A DNA stretch of 60,595 nt. Origin: Pseudomonadota bacterium. Lineage in GTDB: Bacteria; Desulfobacterota; Desulfobacteria; Desulfobacterales; RPRI01. The stretch covers positions 1-60,595 of the forward strand of contig JAHITX010000069.1 of NCBI GenBank assembly GCA_018817425.1. Reading direction: 5' to 3'. The notes under the pieces are model-generated. The model saw only the letters and a program-made list of their open reading frames with translations, was not told where the DNA came from and did not search any database. Position 1 is the stretch's first letter. Each line of letters starts with the position of its first letter. Made by a program: the position numbers and the translations under genes. This document shows positions 24,390-33,095 of this stretch, piece after piece.

Positions 24390-24757
24390 ATATCCTGATG
24401 CAACAGATAAATGAATCCATGCATGAACTTATGGAAAGTGAAGGCGGCATAACAGCCCGATTTATTTTTCTGCCTGAATTTACAGGATTTAAAGGTCATT
24501 TTCCGGACAGGCCTATTTTGCCGGGTGTTTGTAAAATTCAGTCGGTAATTGCAATGCTTGAAAAATTTCATGGAAAAAAAATTTGCTTAACTGAGATTTT
24601 GCTGGCAAAATTTGTTGCTTCGGTAACTGTAAATCAGGAAATTATAATTGTATCCACAAAAATTAATGAAGAAGTAAAAGAATCAAAGATAAAGGCATCT
24701 GTTACAAGCGGAGATACAAAGGTAGCAGAAATACAATTGAAAGTGTCAGTAGTTTAA
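24386..24757 (+). CDS. ApeI-like hot-dog dehydratase half
   Basis: This 123-residue single hot-dog protein is related to FabA/FabZ. It keeps the catalytic histidine in FKGHFPDRPILPGV (H38). The acid that should lie 14 residues later (Glu in FabZ, Asp in FabA) is Gln52 (CKIQSVIAM). The SPASM-fused hot-dog at 19536-20630 has the opposite pattern: Glu kept, His lost. In FabA/FabZ dimers each active site uses His from one chain and the acid from the other, so the two proteins together could form one working site. This fits the ApeI:ApeP heterodimer I recall from APE work. Confidence 0.85.
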   Translation: MNILMQQINESMHELMESEGGITARFIFLPEFTGFKGHFPDRPILPGVCKIQSVIAMLEKFHGKKICLTEILLAKFVASVTVNQEIIIVSTKINEEVKESKIKASVTSGDTKVAEIQLKVSVV

Positions 24758-24758
24758 G

Positions 24759-25259
24759 ATGAAAAAAAATAAAGATCGCACATTATTGCGCAGAAGAAAA
24801 AACGGTTATTTCGAACGTGTTAAAGGTGTTCCCGATCCTGTTTCTGCAAGTATAACAAGACGTGTCGGATTCAGCGAAGCCGATGTTATGGGAATTTCAT
24901 GGCATGGAAGATATCCCGGGTTTTTTGAAGAAGCATCTGCCGTGCTTGGAAGAAAATGTAATCTTACTTATAAAGATTTTTATGATTCCAATTTAAGGGC
25001 TCCGATAATACAGCTTCATATAGATTATTATCTTTCGCTGATGTTAGATGAAGAATTTAGTGTTACTGCTTCTCTTATCTGGAATGAAGGTGCAAGACTT
25101 AATACCGAATTTACAATTACAAAAAAAGATGAAAGTATTGCCGCAACAGGTTATACTATACAGATGTTTACAGATGCTTTAAGCGGTGAAGTTATTATAG
25201 CATCCCCCGAACTTCTTGAAAGATGCCGCAAAAGATGGTTGGCAGGAGAGATTAAATGA
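24759..25259 (+). CDS. 4HBT-family acyl thioesterase (ApeK-like)
   Basis: This 166-residue hot-dog thioesterase of the 4-hydroxybenzoyl-CoA type has RVGFSEADVMGISWHGRYPGFFEEA (in two parts), matching the family's Asp-x-x-G-x-x-x-x-x-x-Y-x-x-x-F-E-E-A motif with the catalytic Asp at about 41. It probably releases or edits acyl-ACP. The gene starts 1 bp after the ApeI-like gene and overlaps the next ketosynthase by 4 bp, as in APE operons. Confidence 0.85.
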   Translation: MKKNKDRTLLRRRKNGYFERVKGVPDPVSASITRRVGFSEADVMGISWHGRYPGFFEEASAVLGRKCNLTYKDFYDSNLRAPIIQLHIDYYLSLMLDEEFSVTASLIWNEGARLNTEFTITKKDESIAATGYTIQMFTDALSGEVIIASPELLERCRKRWLAGEIK

Positions 25260-26380
25260 CAAGAGCTGTAGCGGTTGCATGCGATATGGTTACATCTTAT
25301 GGATGGGGTACCGATAAATGCTGGGATGGGCTTTTCTCAGGTATATCTGCCATCCGGCCAATAGAACGTTTTGCTACATTAAATATGCAAACCGGTAATG
25401 CCGGAACGATTCCGGGTTTGAAATTAAGCAAAAAAGAATCTCTTGTGATGCAGATGATAAGACCGCTTCTTTCAAAGATTGCAGTAAAAATTCCTGAAGA
25501 TACTTTTGTTATTCTTGCTACAACAAATGGTGAGATTGAATATCTGCAACGCTTTGTTTTGGGCGAAGAACAAAGCGCAAAAGAAAGTCTGCCGGATTGT
25601 TTGCTTGATAAGATCATGAGGCTTGCCGGAACCTGTGGCAAAGGAACGGTTGTTTCTTCGGCATGTGCTTCATCAAGCATTGCAGTATCAAGGGCTGCTT
25701 CACTGATACAAAACAATGATTATGATAGTGTTTTAGTTATAGGCTGTGATTGTGTTTCCGAATTTGTTACAGCCGGTTTTTCTTCTCTGATGGCTCTTGA
25801 TCCTGATAAGGCAAAACCTTTTGATAAAAACAGACGGGGTTTAAGTCTTGGCGAAGCAGCTGGCTATGTGCTTCTTATGAGCGAAGAAAGGTCTGTAAAA
25901 AATAATGAGAAAGTACTGGGTGAGGTTGCAGGCTGGGGTTTGTCAAATGATGCAAACCATATAACCGGCCCTTCAAGAGACGGAAGCGGGCTTTGCCAGG
26001 CTATTTCCAATGCATTACAATCTGCCGGAATATCTGAAAATGAAATCGGGTCCGTATCGGCACACGGAACCGGCACGGTATACAATGATTCTATGGAAAT
26101 GAAAGCAATTAAAAAAATCTTTGGCGAACATAAATTGCCTGTTTATTCGATTAAGGGTGGAATAGGGCATACAATTGGTGCTGCGGGTATTCTTGAAATA
26201 ATAATTTCATTTAAGTCTTTGAATAAAAAAATTACACCTCCAACTGTTAATTTAAATAATATAGATAAAGAAGCCATGGGCTGGGTTTTTTCATCTTCTC
26301 AATCTTATAAAAGCAATTATACTCTTTCAATCAATTCGGGTTTTGGTGGAGTTAATTCTGCGCTTATTCTTAAAAATTAG
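25256..26380 (+). CDS. Beta-ketoacyl-ACP synthase, ketosynthase 2 (ApeO-like)
   Basis: This 374-residue ketosynthase has the full triad: C137 in SSACASSS, H270 in SAHGTGTV and H305 in GGIGHTIGAAG. The N-terminal region is shorter than in FabF. It is followed 8 bp later by a half-length ketosynthase-like protein without the Cys, the arrangement of a ketosynthase and its chain-length factor (ApeO:ApeC in APE systems). It is likely the main elongating enzyme of one of two pairs in this locus. Confidence 0.9.
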   Translation: MTRAVAVACDMVTSYGWGTDKCWDGLFSGISAIRPIERFATLNMQTGNAGTIPGLKLSKKESLVMQMIRPLLSKIAVKIPEDTFVILATTNGEIEYLQRFVLGEEQSAKESLPDCLLDKIMRLAGTCGKGTVVSSACASSSIAVSRAASLIQNNDYDSVLVIGCDCVSEFVTAGFSSLMALDPDKAKPFDKNRRGLSLGEAAGYVLLMSEERSVKNNEKVLGEVAGWGLSNDANHITGPSRDGSGLCQAISNALQSAGISENEIGSVSAHGTGTVYNDSMEMKAIKKIFGEHKLPVYSIKGGIGHTIGAAGILEIIISFKSLNKKITPPTVNLNNIDKEAMGWVFSSSQSYKSNYTLSINSGFGGVNSALILKN

Positions 26381-26388
26381 GAATTTTC

Positions 26389-27069
26389 ATGATCGTTGTA
26401 AAGGGCATAGGTTGGCTTAACGATAAAAAATACGGATGTATCATTGGAAAACTTAAAAATTCACATGAAGGTTTTGATTCTTTGAATTCTTGTTTTAAAA
26501 ATGAATCGATTTTTTTGTATCCGGTAAAAAACTTTAAAAGATTTGATATTATATCAAAAATTACATGCTTTAGTGTAGCTCTTGCATTAAAAGACGCAGG
26601 CATATCCTATTCCCATGACCGTAAACATGCACATAAAAAAGATATCGGAATTTTGGGTACCAATGAATCAGGATGCCTTGAATCGAATATTAATTACTAT
26701 AAAGATTATATTGAGAGCGGGAGAATTCTTGCCAGAGGAAATCTATTTATATATACGCTGCCGTCAACTCCTATGGCAGAGGCTGCGATTCATTTCGGAT
26801 TATCCGGCCCATTGCTTCATATGTCTTTTAGCGATAAAAGAATTTCTTCGATGTTGTATTTTGCAAAAAAATGCATCACCGATAAAGAAACTCCCACGAT
26901 GATAGCAGTTAAAGCAGAAGAGTCTTGTGCCATAGCATTTGTTTTGGAAAAAGAAGATAATGTATTAAATAAAAAAAACTTGAATTTTGAAAATGTTGTT
27001 ACAGCATCAGAAAAAGCAGTATTTGATGAGATGGTGTCAGCTTTAACGGATTTAAATTGTTTTAGCTGA
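26389..27069 (+). CDS. Ketosynthase-like chain-length factor (ApeC-like, Ketoacyl-synt_2)
   Basis: This 226-residue protein covers only the N-terminal thiolase-fold half of a ketosynthase (GIGWLNDKK; ALALKDAGIS; DIGILGTNESGCLESNINYY; AEAAIHFGLSGPLLHMSF). The active-site Cys position falls in GPLLHMSFSDKR and is not Cys, and the two His motifs are missing. Short inactive partners of this kind set chain length and stabilise the active ketosynthase. It is 8 bp after ketosynthase 2. A REP-like hairpin follows it and separates it from the radical SAM genes. Confidence 0.75.
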   Translation: MIVVKGIGWLNDKKYGCIIGKLKNSHEGFDSLNSCFKNESIFLYPVKNFKRFDIISKITCFSVALALKDAGISYSHDRKHAHKKDIGILGTNESGCLESNINYYKDYIESGRILARGNLFIYTLPSTPMAEAAIHFGLSGPLLHMSFSDKRISSMLYFAKKCITDKETPTMIAVKAEESCAIAFVLEKEDNVLNKKNLNFENVVTASEKAVFDEMVSALTDLNCFS

Positions 27070-27070
27070 A

Positions 27071-27146
27071 AGGGTTCCAGGGGTCAAGGATTCAAGGCAT
27101 AGATGTGATTGATATCTATCTTGAACCCTCGACCACTTGAATCCTC
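27071..27146. repeat. REP-like long hairpin repeat, second full copy
   Basis: Imperfect inverted arms (27071-27104 and 27114-27146), with a short loop, carry GGGGTCAAGGATTCAAGG and its complement CTTGAACCCTCGACCACTTG. They are related to 9512-9603. It lies inside the biosynthetic operon, between ketosynthase/chain-length-factor pair 1 and the first radical SAM gene. As RNA it would form a stable hairpin and could uncouple or protect the two parts of the message. Confidence 0.7.
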
Positions 27147-27171
27147 AAAGTTTATTAATTAGAGGGATTTT

Positions 27172-28443
27172 GTGAAAATAAAACTGATTTATCCGAAATG
27201 GCCAAAATTAAAAAACCAGCCGGAATTTAACCTTCCTCCTCATGGCCCGGTGGTTTTTGCTGCAGCTGTAAGAGATGATATTGAAATATCGTTTTGTGAT
27301 GAAAATATTGAGCAGCTTGATTTTAATGAAGATGCAGACTTGGTTGCAATGTCTGTCATGCTCACATGCCAGATGCCGCGTGCCTGGGAAATAGCAGATG
27401 AATACAGGGCGCGGGGTAAAAAAGTGATATTTGGCGGTATAGCCACAATGCTTCATGCAGATGAAACTGCGCTGCATGCCGATTCAGTGTTTGTTGGAGA
27501 AGCCGAAGGTCGTTTTGATGAAGTTTTAAAAGATTTTGAAGATGGCAAACTTAAAAAATTGTATAATTATTATCATGATTTTCCTGAGACATCATTAATA
27601 GGAACTGCAAGAAGAAGTATATTAAATCGTGAAAGTTATAATTTTCGCGGTGTTCAAATGGTCGACCTTGTACATGCATCCCGTGGCTGCAGGTTTAACT
27701 GTTTTCCCTGCTGCACCCCGTATCTTGGAGGAAGAAAATTCAGGCCGCGTCCTATTGATGCTGTAGTCGCAGAAATTGAAAGTATAGAAAACAACCGTTT
27801 ATTTATTGTTGACAACTCTCTGGCCCAGGATGATGAATGGGAAAAAGCGCTGTTTAAAGCCTTAATCCCTTTGAAAAGAAAATGGATATCACATCCTATA
27901 AAAGATGATGATGAAATACTTGATCTTGCCGTAGAAGCCGGGTGCTGGTATGTTTATCAGGCGATTGTCGATACTTCCGATCACATCAGAAAAAGAATAA
28001 AACGCTTAAAAGAAAGAGGTATTGGTGTCGAAGGCACTATTATTCTTGGAACAGATGATCATGATGAAGATTATATCAAAAGACTTGTTGATTTTCTGAT
28101 GGAAATAGATCTGGATCTTGCCGAATTTACAATTCTTACCCCATTTCCTCACACACCCATAAGAGCACAGCTTGATAAAGAAAACAGGATTCTTCACAAT
28201 GACTGGATTCACTATACTGCAGATGAGGTTGTTTTTAAACCTGCCAGGATGAGCGTTGATTCACTTCAAAAAATGTATGAGTATGCCTGGGAGACTTTTT
28301 ATTCCAAGATGTGCAAGGAAATCCAGATGGCCAGGCTATTTATAAAAGTGATAGAAAAGGAAAAACGTGATGGGACATATAAAAAAAATCCTGTTGATAA
28401 AACGCAAAAAAGAAATTTATTAAAGAACAGAGGCGGAAAATAA
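27172..28443 (+). CDS. B12-binding-type radical SAM enzyme 1
   Basis: This 423-residue enzyme starts at GTG 27172 behind AGAGGGA. Residues about 1-125 form a cobalamin-binding-type Rossmann domain (VAMSVMLTCQMPRAWEIAD; VIFGGIATMLHADET; SVFVGEAEGRF). The radical SAM domain follows, with C173-x3-C177-x2-C180 in SRGCRFNCFPCCTP. The C-terminal region (ILTPFPHTPIRAQLDKE) matches B12-radical SAM enzymes such as those acting on lipids. No DxHxxG is present, which is usual in this class. It may methylate, cyclise or rearrange an ACP-bound or lipid chain. The substrate is unknown. The next gene shares a base with its stop codon. Confidence 0.88.
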   Translation: MKIKLIYPKWPKLKNQPEFNLPPHGPVVFAAAVRDDIEISFCDENIEQLDFNEDADLVAMSVMLTCQMPRAWEIADEYRARGKKVIFGGIATMLHADETALHADSVFVGEAEGRFDEVLKDFEDGKLKKLYNYYHDFPETSLIGTARRSILNRESYNFRGVQMVDLVHASRGCRFNCFPCCTPYLGGRKFRPRPIDAVVAEIESIENNRLFIVDNSLAQDDEWEKALFKALIPLKRKWISHPIKDDDEILDLAVEAGCWYVYQAIVDTSDHIRKRIKRLKERGIGVEGTIILGTDDHDEDYIKRLVDFLMEIDLDLAEFTILTPFPHTPIRAQLDKENRILHNDWIHYTADEVVFKPARMSVDSLQKMYEYAWETFYSKMCKEIQMARLFIKVIEKEKRDGTYKKNPVDKTQKRNLLKNRGGK

Positions 28444-29816
28444 TGAAGATACTATTGATAAGCGCAAATGTAGCAAGTACGCCATATTATGTTTATCCAT
28501 TAGGACTTGGCATGGTTGCTTCGGCATTAAAGAATGCCGGCCACAAAGTGCGTCAAATCGATTTTCTCCAAAACAACATGTCCTTAGAATTGATTGAAAC
28601 CGAAATTAAATCCTTTTCTCCCGGCCTTGTAGGCATTTCAATGAGAAACATAGATAATGTAAACCTTTTAAATGAACAGCGTTATGTTGATGCAGTAGAA
28701 CAGATTGTTAAAAGAGTCCACAATCTAACGGAAGTGCCTGTTGTTATGGGCGGATCGGGATTTTCAATTATGCCCGAAGCAATTTTAAGTAAAGTAGGTG
28801 CAGATTATGGGATAGTGGGAGAAGGCGAAGCCCTGATGGTTCAATTTGCAGATAATGCACAAAAGGGAAGTTATCCTGAAAAACGCTGCATCCGGTCATT
28901 AAAATTTTTGAGCGGAAAAGAAATACCATCCACCTACTACGATCCGGATATCATGCAGTTTTATCTAAAAAGCGGAAATATAGCCTCTGTTCAAACAAAA
29001 CGCGGCTGTAACCATAAATGTATTTACTGTTCTTATCCTCTTTTGGAGGGTCCTGCCATTCGTATGCGTGATCCTGTATCGGTAGCAGATGATATAGAGC
29101 TTTTGATAAATGATCATAAGGCCAGTTATATCTTTTTTACTGATTCGGTATTTAATGACGATGATGATGCCTATCTGGATGTTATCCATGAAATGAAGAA
29201 GAGAAATATCAATATACCATGGACGGCTTTTTTTAAACCGGAAGGATTAAAAGATAAAGATGTTTTGCTTATGAAAGAGACTGGGCTTAAAGCAGTTGAG
29301 ATAGGAGCAGACGCATCAACTGATACAACATTAAAAAGGCTTGGGAAATCATTTTTGTTTAAAGATATTGCTGAATGCAATGATCTTTTTGCAAGTCATA
29401 AAGTGGCAACAGCACATTTTTACATGTTTGGCTGTCCGGGAGAAACCAAGGATACGGTGATTGAGGGTCTTGAGAATATAAAAAGTCTTAAGAAAACGGC
29501 ATCATTTATTTTTATGGGAATACGGATACTTCCGAATACTATACTGCATAAAATTGCGATTGAAGAAGGGATTGTTTCAAAAGATGATTCTCTTCTTGAA
29601 TCGGTATATTATATTGCTCCCGGAATTGAAAGGCAATGGCTTGAAAAGACCCTTACAGATGGCTTTTCCGGCATCAGGACTTGTGTTTTTCCTCCGGATG
29701 CCATGGACGGAAGCTTGCAGTTTTTGCACAAACTTGGTTATTCCGGATCATTGTGGGATATGCTTGTTCCATCCGAGAAAAAACCAAGAAAGCATAGACT
29801 TCATGCAGGAAAGTGA
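28443..29816 (+). CDS. B12-binding-type radical SAM enzyme 2
   Basis: This 457-residue enzyme has an N-terminal B12-binding-type domain (LGLGMVASALKNAGHKVRQID; LVGISMRNIDN; VVMGGSGFSIMPEAI) and a radical SAM core with C189-x3-C193-x2-C196 (KRGCNHKCIYCSYP). Then follow FTDSVFNDD and ETGLKAVEIGADAS, standard barrel strands. It differs clearly from enzyme 1 in sequence, so it is not a recent duplicate and probably carries out a separate step. Its ATG overlaps the TAA of enzyme 1, and its last 14 bases overlap the glycosyltransferase gene. Confidence 0.88.
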   Translation: MKILLISANVASTPYYVYPLGLGMVASALKNAGHKVRQIDFLQNNMSLELIETEIKSFSPGLVGISMRNIDNVNLLNEQRYVDAVEQIVKRVHNLTEVPVVMGGSGFSIMPEAILSKVGADYGIVGEGEALMVQFADNAQKGSYPEKRCIRSLKFLSGKEIPSTYYDPDIMQFYLKSGNIASVQTKRGCNHKCIYCSYPLLEGPAIRMRDPVSVADDIELLINDHKASYIFFTDSVFNDDDDAYLDVIHEMKKRNINIPWTAFFKPEGLKDKDVLLMKETGLKAVEIGADASTDTTLKRLGKSFLFKDIAECNDLFASHKVATAHFYMFGCPGETKDTVIEGLENIKSLKKTASFIFMGIRILPNTILHKIAIEEGIVSKDDSLLESVYYIAPGIERQWLEKTLTDGFSGIRTCVFPPDAMDGSLQFLHKLGYSGSLWDMLVPSEKKPRKHRLHAGK

Positions 29817-30549
29817 TTTTAGATCAGACCGGATCTGGTGCGTAATTCCGGTTTATAACAATTGCCTTACGGTTAAAAATATTGCCGATCAATGCAGTTT
29901 ATACTTAAAAAATATTCTTGTTGTTGATGATGGAAGTACTGATGCAGATATTGTCAAAATGTTTGCAGAAACAAAAATTAAAGTAATAAGACATGATAAA
30001 AACAGGGGGAAAGGAGAGGCCATAATTACTGCTATGAAATATATAGCAGAACAAGACGGTCTTTTTATGGTAACAATAGATGCTGATGGCCAGCATTATC
30101 CTGAAGATTTAAAAAAAATTATACCACTTTTACAAGATGATGAAACCAGAATTATTGTGGGTTGCAGAGATTTTGATATTAAGAACGTACCGGGATCAAG
30201 CCGTTTTGGAAGAAAATTTGCATCGTTCTGGTTGCGAGTGGAAACAGGCATCACGATTAATGACTGCCAGAGCGGTTTCAGGGCATATCCGGTAAAGTAT
30301 GTATCTAAAATTAAATGTTATGGCTCACATTATGATTTCGAAGCTGAAGTTCTTGCAAGAGCTGTATGGGCAGGTCTTAAATTAAAGACAGTAGATATAG
30401 GCGTTTGGTATCCTGAGCCAAAAGAAAGAGTATCGGCCTTTAAACCGTTTTTGGATAATGTGCGTATATCACTTATGCATACAAGACTTGTCGGTAAACG
30501 TATTATGCAACTTGTCTTATTTAAAAAAAAGATGGTATCACCTTTATAA
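29803..30549 (+). CDS. GT2-family glycosyltransferase
   Basis: This 248-residue cytoplasmic glycosyltransferase of GT2 type resembles polyprenyl-phosphate sugar synthases. It shows VIPVYNN near the start, VVDDGSTD for nucleotide-sugar binding, DADGQHYPED as the metal-binding D-x-D region and NDCQSGFRAYP as an acceptor loop. I set the start at ATG 29803; an upstream ATG at 29554 would add 83 residues entirely inside the previous gene. APE loci contain a GT2-acyltransferase fusion (ApeJ). Here GT2 and acyltransferase are separate adjacent genes. It probably glycosylates the lipid or its carrier. Confidence 0.88.
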   Translation: MQESDFRSDRIWCVIPVYNNCLTVKNIADQCSLYLKNILVVDDGSTDADIVKMFAETKIKVIRHDKNRGKGEAIITAMKYIAEQDGLFMVTIDADGQHYPEDLKKIIPLLQDDETRIIVGCRDFDIKNVPGSSRFGRKFASFWLRVETGITINDCQSGFRAYPVKYVSKIKCYGSHYDFEAEVLARAVWAGLKLKTVDIGVWYPEPKERVSAFKPFLDNVRISLMHTRLVGKRIMQLVLFKKKMVSPL

Positions 30550-30555
30550 GACAGT

Positions 30556-31479
30556 ATGAAAATGGATCGGCAAAAAATAAATAACATTGATAAGCCAGCA
30601 ACCAGAAAAAGAGGAAACAGATTAGGTTTTTGGTTTTTTGAGATGTTTATCCGTATTTCCGGACTTTATGGAGCATACGGCTTTTTGTATATTGTATCTC
30701 TTTATTATATTATTTTTGACAAAGAGGCTGTATATTCCGCAAAGCCATATATAGAAAAGAGATTTCCGCAAAGCGGGTATTTTAAAAAATATCTTCATAT
30801 TTACAGACTTTTTATAAGTCAGGGCAGGCAGCTTATTGATCGTTTTTCCGTTATTTGCTCTAAGAAGGATGTTTTTGATTTAAAACTTAATGGTTATGAA
30901 AAACTTAAAAATATTATACAAGAGTCTGAAAAAGGTTTAATTTTACTTACGTCTCATTTCGGAAATTGGCAGATAGCGCTAACAGCTCTTAACAAACTTG
31001 ATAAAAAAGTATTTCTTCTTATGCGGGAAGAAGACAATCAGGCAGTAAGGGATTTCCTTAATGTAGGAAATGAAAAAGGAGATATAAACATAATATCACC
31101 CGAACAGGAGTTTGGCGGAGTGATTGAAATTGTGAATGCTCTTTCAAAAGGGCATATTGTTTCAATAATGGGAGACAGGAGGTACGGCTCCAAAGCATCT
31201 AAAGTAAACTTTTTAGGCGATTATGCATATTTCCCATACAGTGCTTTTGCTATAGCGGCATCGGCGAAATGTCCGGTTGTGGTACTGCTTGCTGCAAAAA
31301 ACTCAGCTCATGAATATGTTGTTGATGTGACAAATGTTCTTTATCCGCAATGCAGCAGGAGAAAAAAGGATATTGAGCTTGTGCCCTGGCTGCAGCAATA
31401 TGCCGATATACTGGAGGAATTTGCAAACAGATATCCGTATCAGTGTTTTCTTTTCCATGATATATGGAAAGATGAATAA
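30556..31479 (+). CDS. LpxL-like lysophospholipid acyltransferase with altered catalytic motif
   Basis: This 307-residue protein of the lipid A acyltransferase (LpxL/HtrB) superfamily has an N-terminal membrane segment (about 35-55). It carries the motif TSHFGNWQIAL, and later MGDRRYGSKA and FPYSAFAIAASAKCPVV. The normal HX4(D/E) dyad reads H134-x4-Q139: the acid is Gln. It could be inactive, work with a different acid, or catalyse weakly. It is 6 bp after the GT2 gene, and in APE loci the two functions are joined in one protein. Its role as an acyltransferase for the product is inferred. Confidence 0.82.
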   Translation: MKMDRQKINNIDKPATRKRGNRLGFWFFEMFIRISGLYGAYGFLYIVSLYYIIFDKEAVYSAKPYIEKRFPQSGYFKKYLHIYRLFISQGRQLIDRFSVICSKKDVFDLKLNGYEKLKNIIQESEKGLILLTSHFGNWQIALTALNKLDKKVFLLMREEDNQAVRDFLNVGNEKGDINIISPEQEFGGVIEIVNALSKGHIVSIMGDRRYGSKASKVNFLGDYAYFPYSAFAIAASAKCPVVVLLAAKNSAHEYVVDVTNVLYPQCSRRKKDIELVPWLQQYADILEEFANRYPYQCFLFHDIWKDE

Positions 31480-31599
31480 TGGCACTTTCGTATATTAATT
31501 CGTATATTAATTAGGGTTTTTAAGTATTGGTGTTTTTGTTGCATATTCAGTTAGAAGATGCATGCAAGTGCTTTGAAAGGTAATGAAGGAGAATGGTTG

Positions 31600-31881
31600 A
31601 TGGAAGAAGTTAATAAAATGAATCTGGATGATATCAGAAAGCTGCTCAAAGAGCTGTTGATTGAAAGCCTTTCGTTAGAAGATATTGAGCCGGATGATAT
31701 TGGTGATGATGAAATCCTTTTTGGAGAAGGGCTTGGTCTCGATTCTTTGGATGCTGTCGAGATAGTAGTACTGCTTCAGAGAAACTTCGGTCTTGAAGTA
31801 AAAGATATGAACCAGGGGAAAGAGATATTTTATTCTATAAATACTCTTGCCAAATATGTATATGAAAACACCAGAACCTGA
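31600..31881 (+). CDS. Acyl carrier protein 2
   Basis: This ACP of about 93 residues has the phosphopantetheine site in GLGLDSLDAVEIVVLLQ. It is unusually acidic ahead of the site (LEDIEPDDIGDDEILFGEG). ATG 31600 was chosen over ATG 31558 because AAGGAG (31586-31591) lies 8 nt ahead of it. It leads directly into ketosynthase 3 and its partner, so it probably works with that pair. Confidence 0.92.
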   Translation: MEEVNKMNLDDIRKLLKELLIESLSLEDIEPDDIGDDEILFGEGLGLDSLDAVEIVVLLQRNFGLEVKDMNQGKEIFYSINTLAKYVYENTRT

Positions 31882-31914
31882 TAATCATTTAGATAAAAAT
31901 ATATATTATCATTT

Positions 31915-33078
31915 ATGAAAGTAGTAATATCCGGGATAGGAACAATTTCAGCTGCAGGTTTTAATTTGGAAGAAAACCTCAATTCTATGAAAAACGGCAA
32001 AAGAAACGCGGGATTGGTTTCTCTTTTTCAAAATGTCTTGGCCTATCCTGTTCTTGAAGTAAAAAACCTTCCTGAAAAAATGGAAATGGAGGGAATACGC
32101 ACTTTCTATCTTGCTCTTACTGCTGCTAAAGAGGCTTTTATTGATGCAAATCTTTCAATGCCGCTTTCAGGATTTAATGTTGGTGTTTGCCTGGGTACCA
32201 CAGTTGCAAGCCAGCTTAATGATATTGATTTTTACAGTACTTTCCGTAAATTTGGTAATGCCGACTTAAAGGCGGTTGAACGCTTTTTACGCGGTAATCT
32301 TTCTGAAGCACTTGCACATTTGATAAAAGCAACCGGACCGTCAGTTACGGTTGCAAACGCATGCTCATCAGGTACTGATGCAATAGGTATAGCTCTTTTA
32401 TGGCTAAGGTCCGGTATTTGTGATATGGTTATCGCCGGAGGAGCAGATGAGCTTAATCGCGTTCCTTATTGCGGATTCGGATCTTTAGGGATATTAAGTA
32501 AGTCTTTGTGTGCTCCTTTTGATAAAGACAGGACAGGCCTTAATTTGGGAGAAGGGGCAGGGATAGTTATTCTTGAAAGAGAAGATGTTTATATAAAAAG
32601 AGGAGGAACCCCGCTTTTATATCTTTCGGGATATGGATCTGCTGCCGATTCATATCATCTTACCGCACCGCGGCCTGATGGTAAAGGACTTGAATCTGCA
32701 ATAAAAAAGGCCTTGTCAGATTCCGGCATATCTGCAAAAGATGTTTGTTTTGTCAATGCACATGGTACAGGCACTATAGATAATGATAAAGTGGAGAGTG
32801 CTGTATTATCGAGAATATTCGGGGAAAATATAAAATATTTTTCAACAAAGGGATATACCGGGCATACGCTTGGTGGTGCAGGAGGTATTGAAGCTGCTTA
32901 TACTGCGGCAGCGCTTAAACAGCAATGGATACCTGCAAGCGCTGGCTTTATATCCAAAGGTGATCAAATACCTATTAGCCCTGTTACTGTTAATACAAAT
33001 ATAAGCGGTTCTTATGCAGTATCGACGTCTCTTGCTTTTGGGGGAAATAATGCTGCGATTGTTGTTGAAAAAGTTTAG
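31915..33078 (+). CDS. Beta-ketoacyl-ACP synthase, ketosynthase 3
   Basis: This 387-residue ketosynthase has the complete triad: C150 in VANACSSG, H283 in NAHGTGTI and H317 in GYTGHTLGGAG. GVCLGTTVASQLNDI and SAADSYHLTAPRPDG are typical APE-type KS strands. It is followed 17 bp later by a KS-like protein with Ser in place of Cys. The two probably form the second ketosynthase/chain-length-factor pair, distinct from 25256-27069. Confidence 0.92.
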   Translation: MKVVISGIGTISAAGFNLEENLNSMKNGKRNAGLVSLFQNVLAYPVLEVKNLPEKMEMEGIRTFYLALTAAKEAFIDANLSMPLSGFNVGVCLGTTVASQLNDIDFYSTFRKFGNADLKAVERFLRGNLSEALAHLIKATGPSVTVANACSSGTDAIGIALLWLRSGICDMVIAGGADELNRVPYCGFGSLGILSKSLCAPFDKDRTGLNLGEGAGIVILEREDVYIKRGGTPLLYLSGYGSAADSYHLTAPRPDGKGLESAIKKALSDSGISAKDVCFVNAHGTGTIDNDKVESAVLSRIFGENIKYFSTKGYTGHTLGGAGGIEAAYTAAALKQQWIPASAGFISKGDQIPISPVTVNTNISGSYAVSTSLAFGGNNAAIVVEKV

Positions 33079-33095
33079 ATAGAATTGGTTTTAAT

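Noticed and set aside
29554-29802. Longer start for the GT2 glycosyltransferase
   Set aside because: The extra 83 residues lie wholly inside radical SAM gene 2 and precede the natural GT2 beginning.
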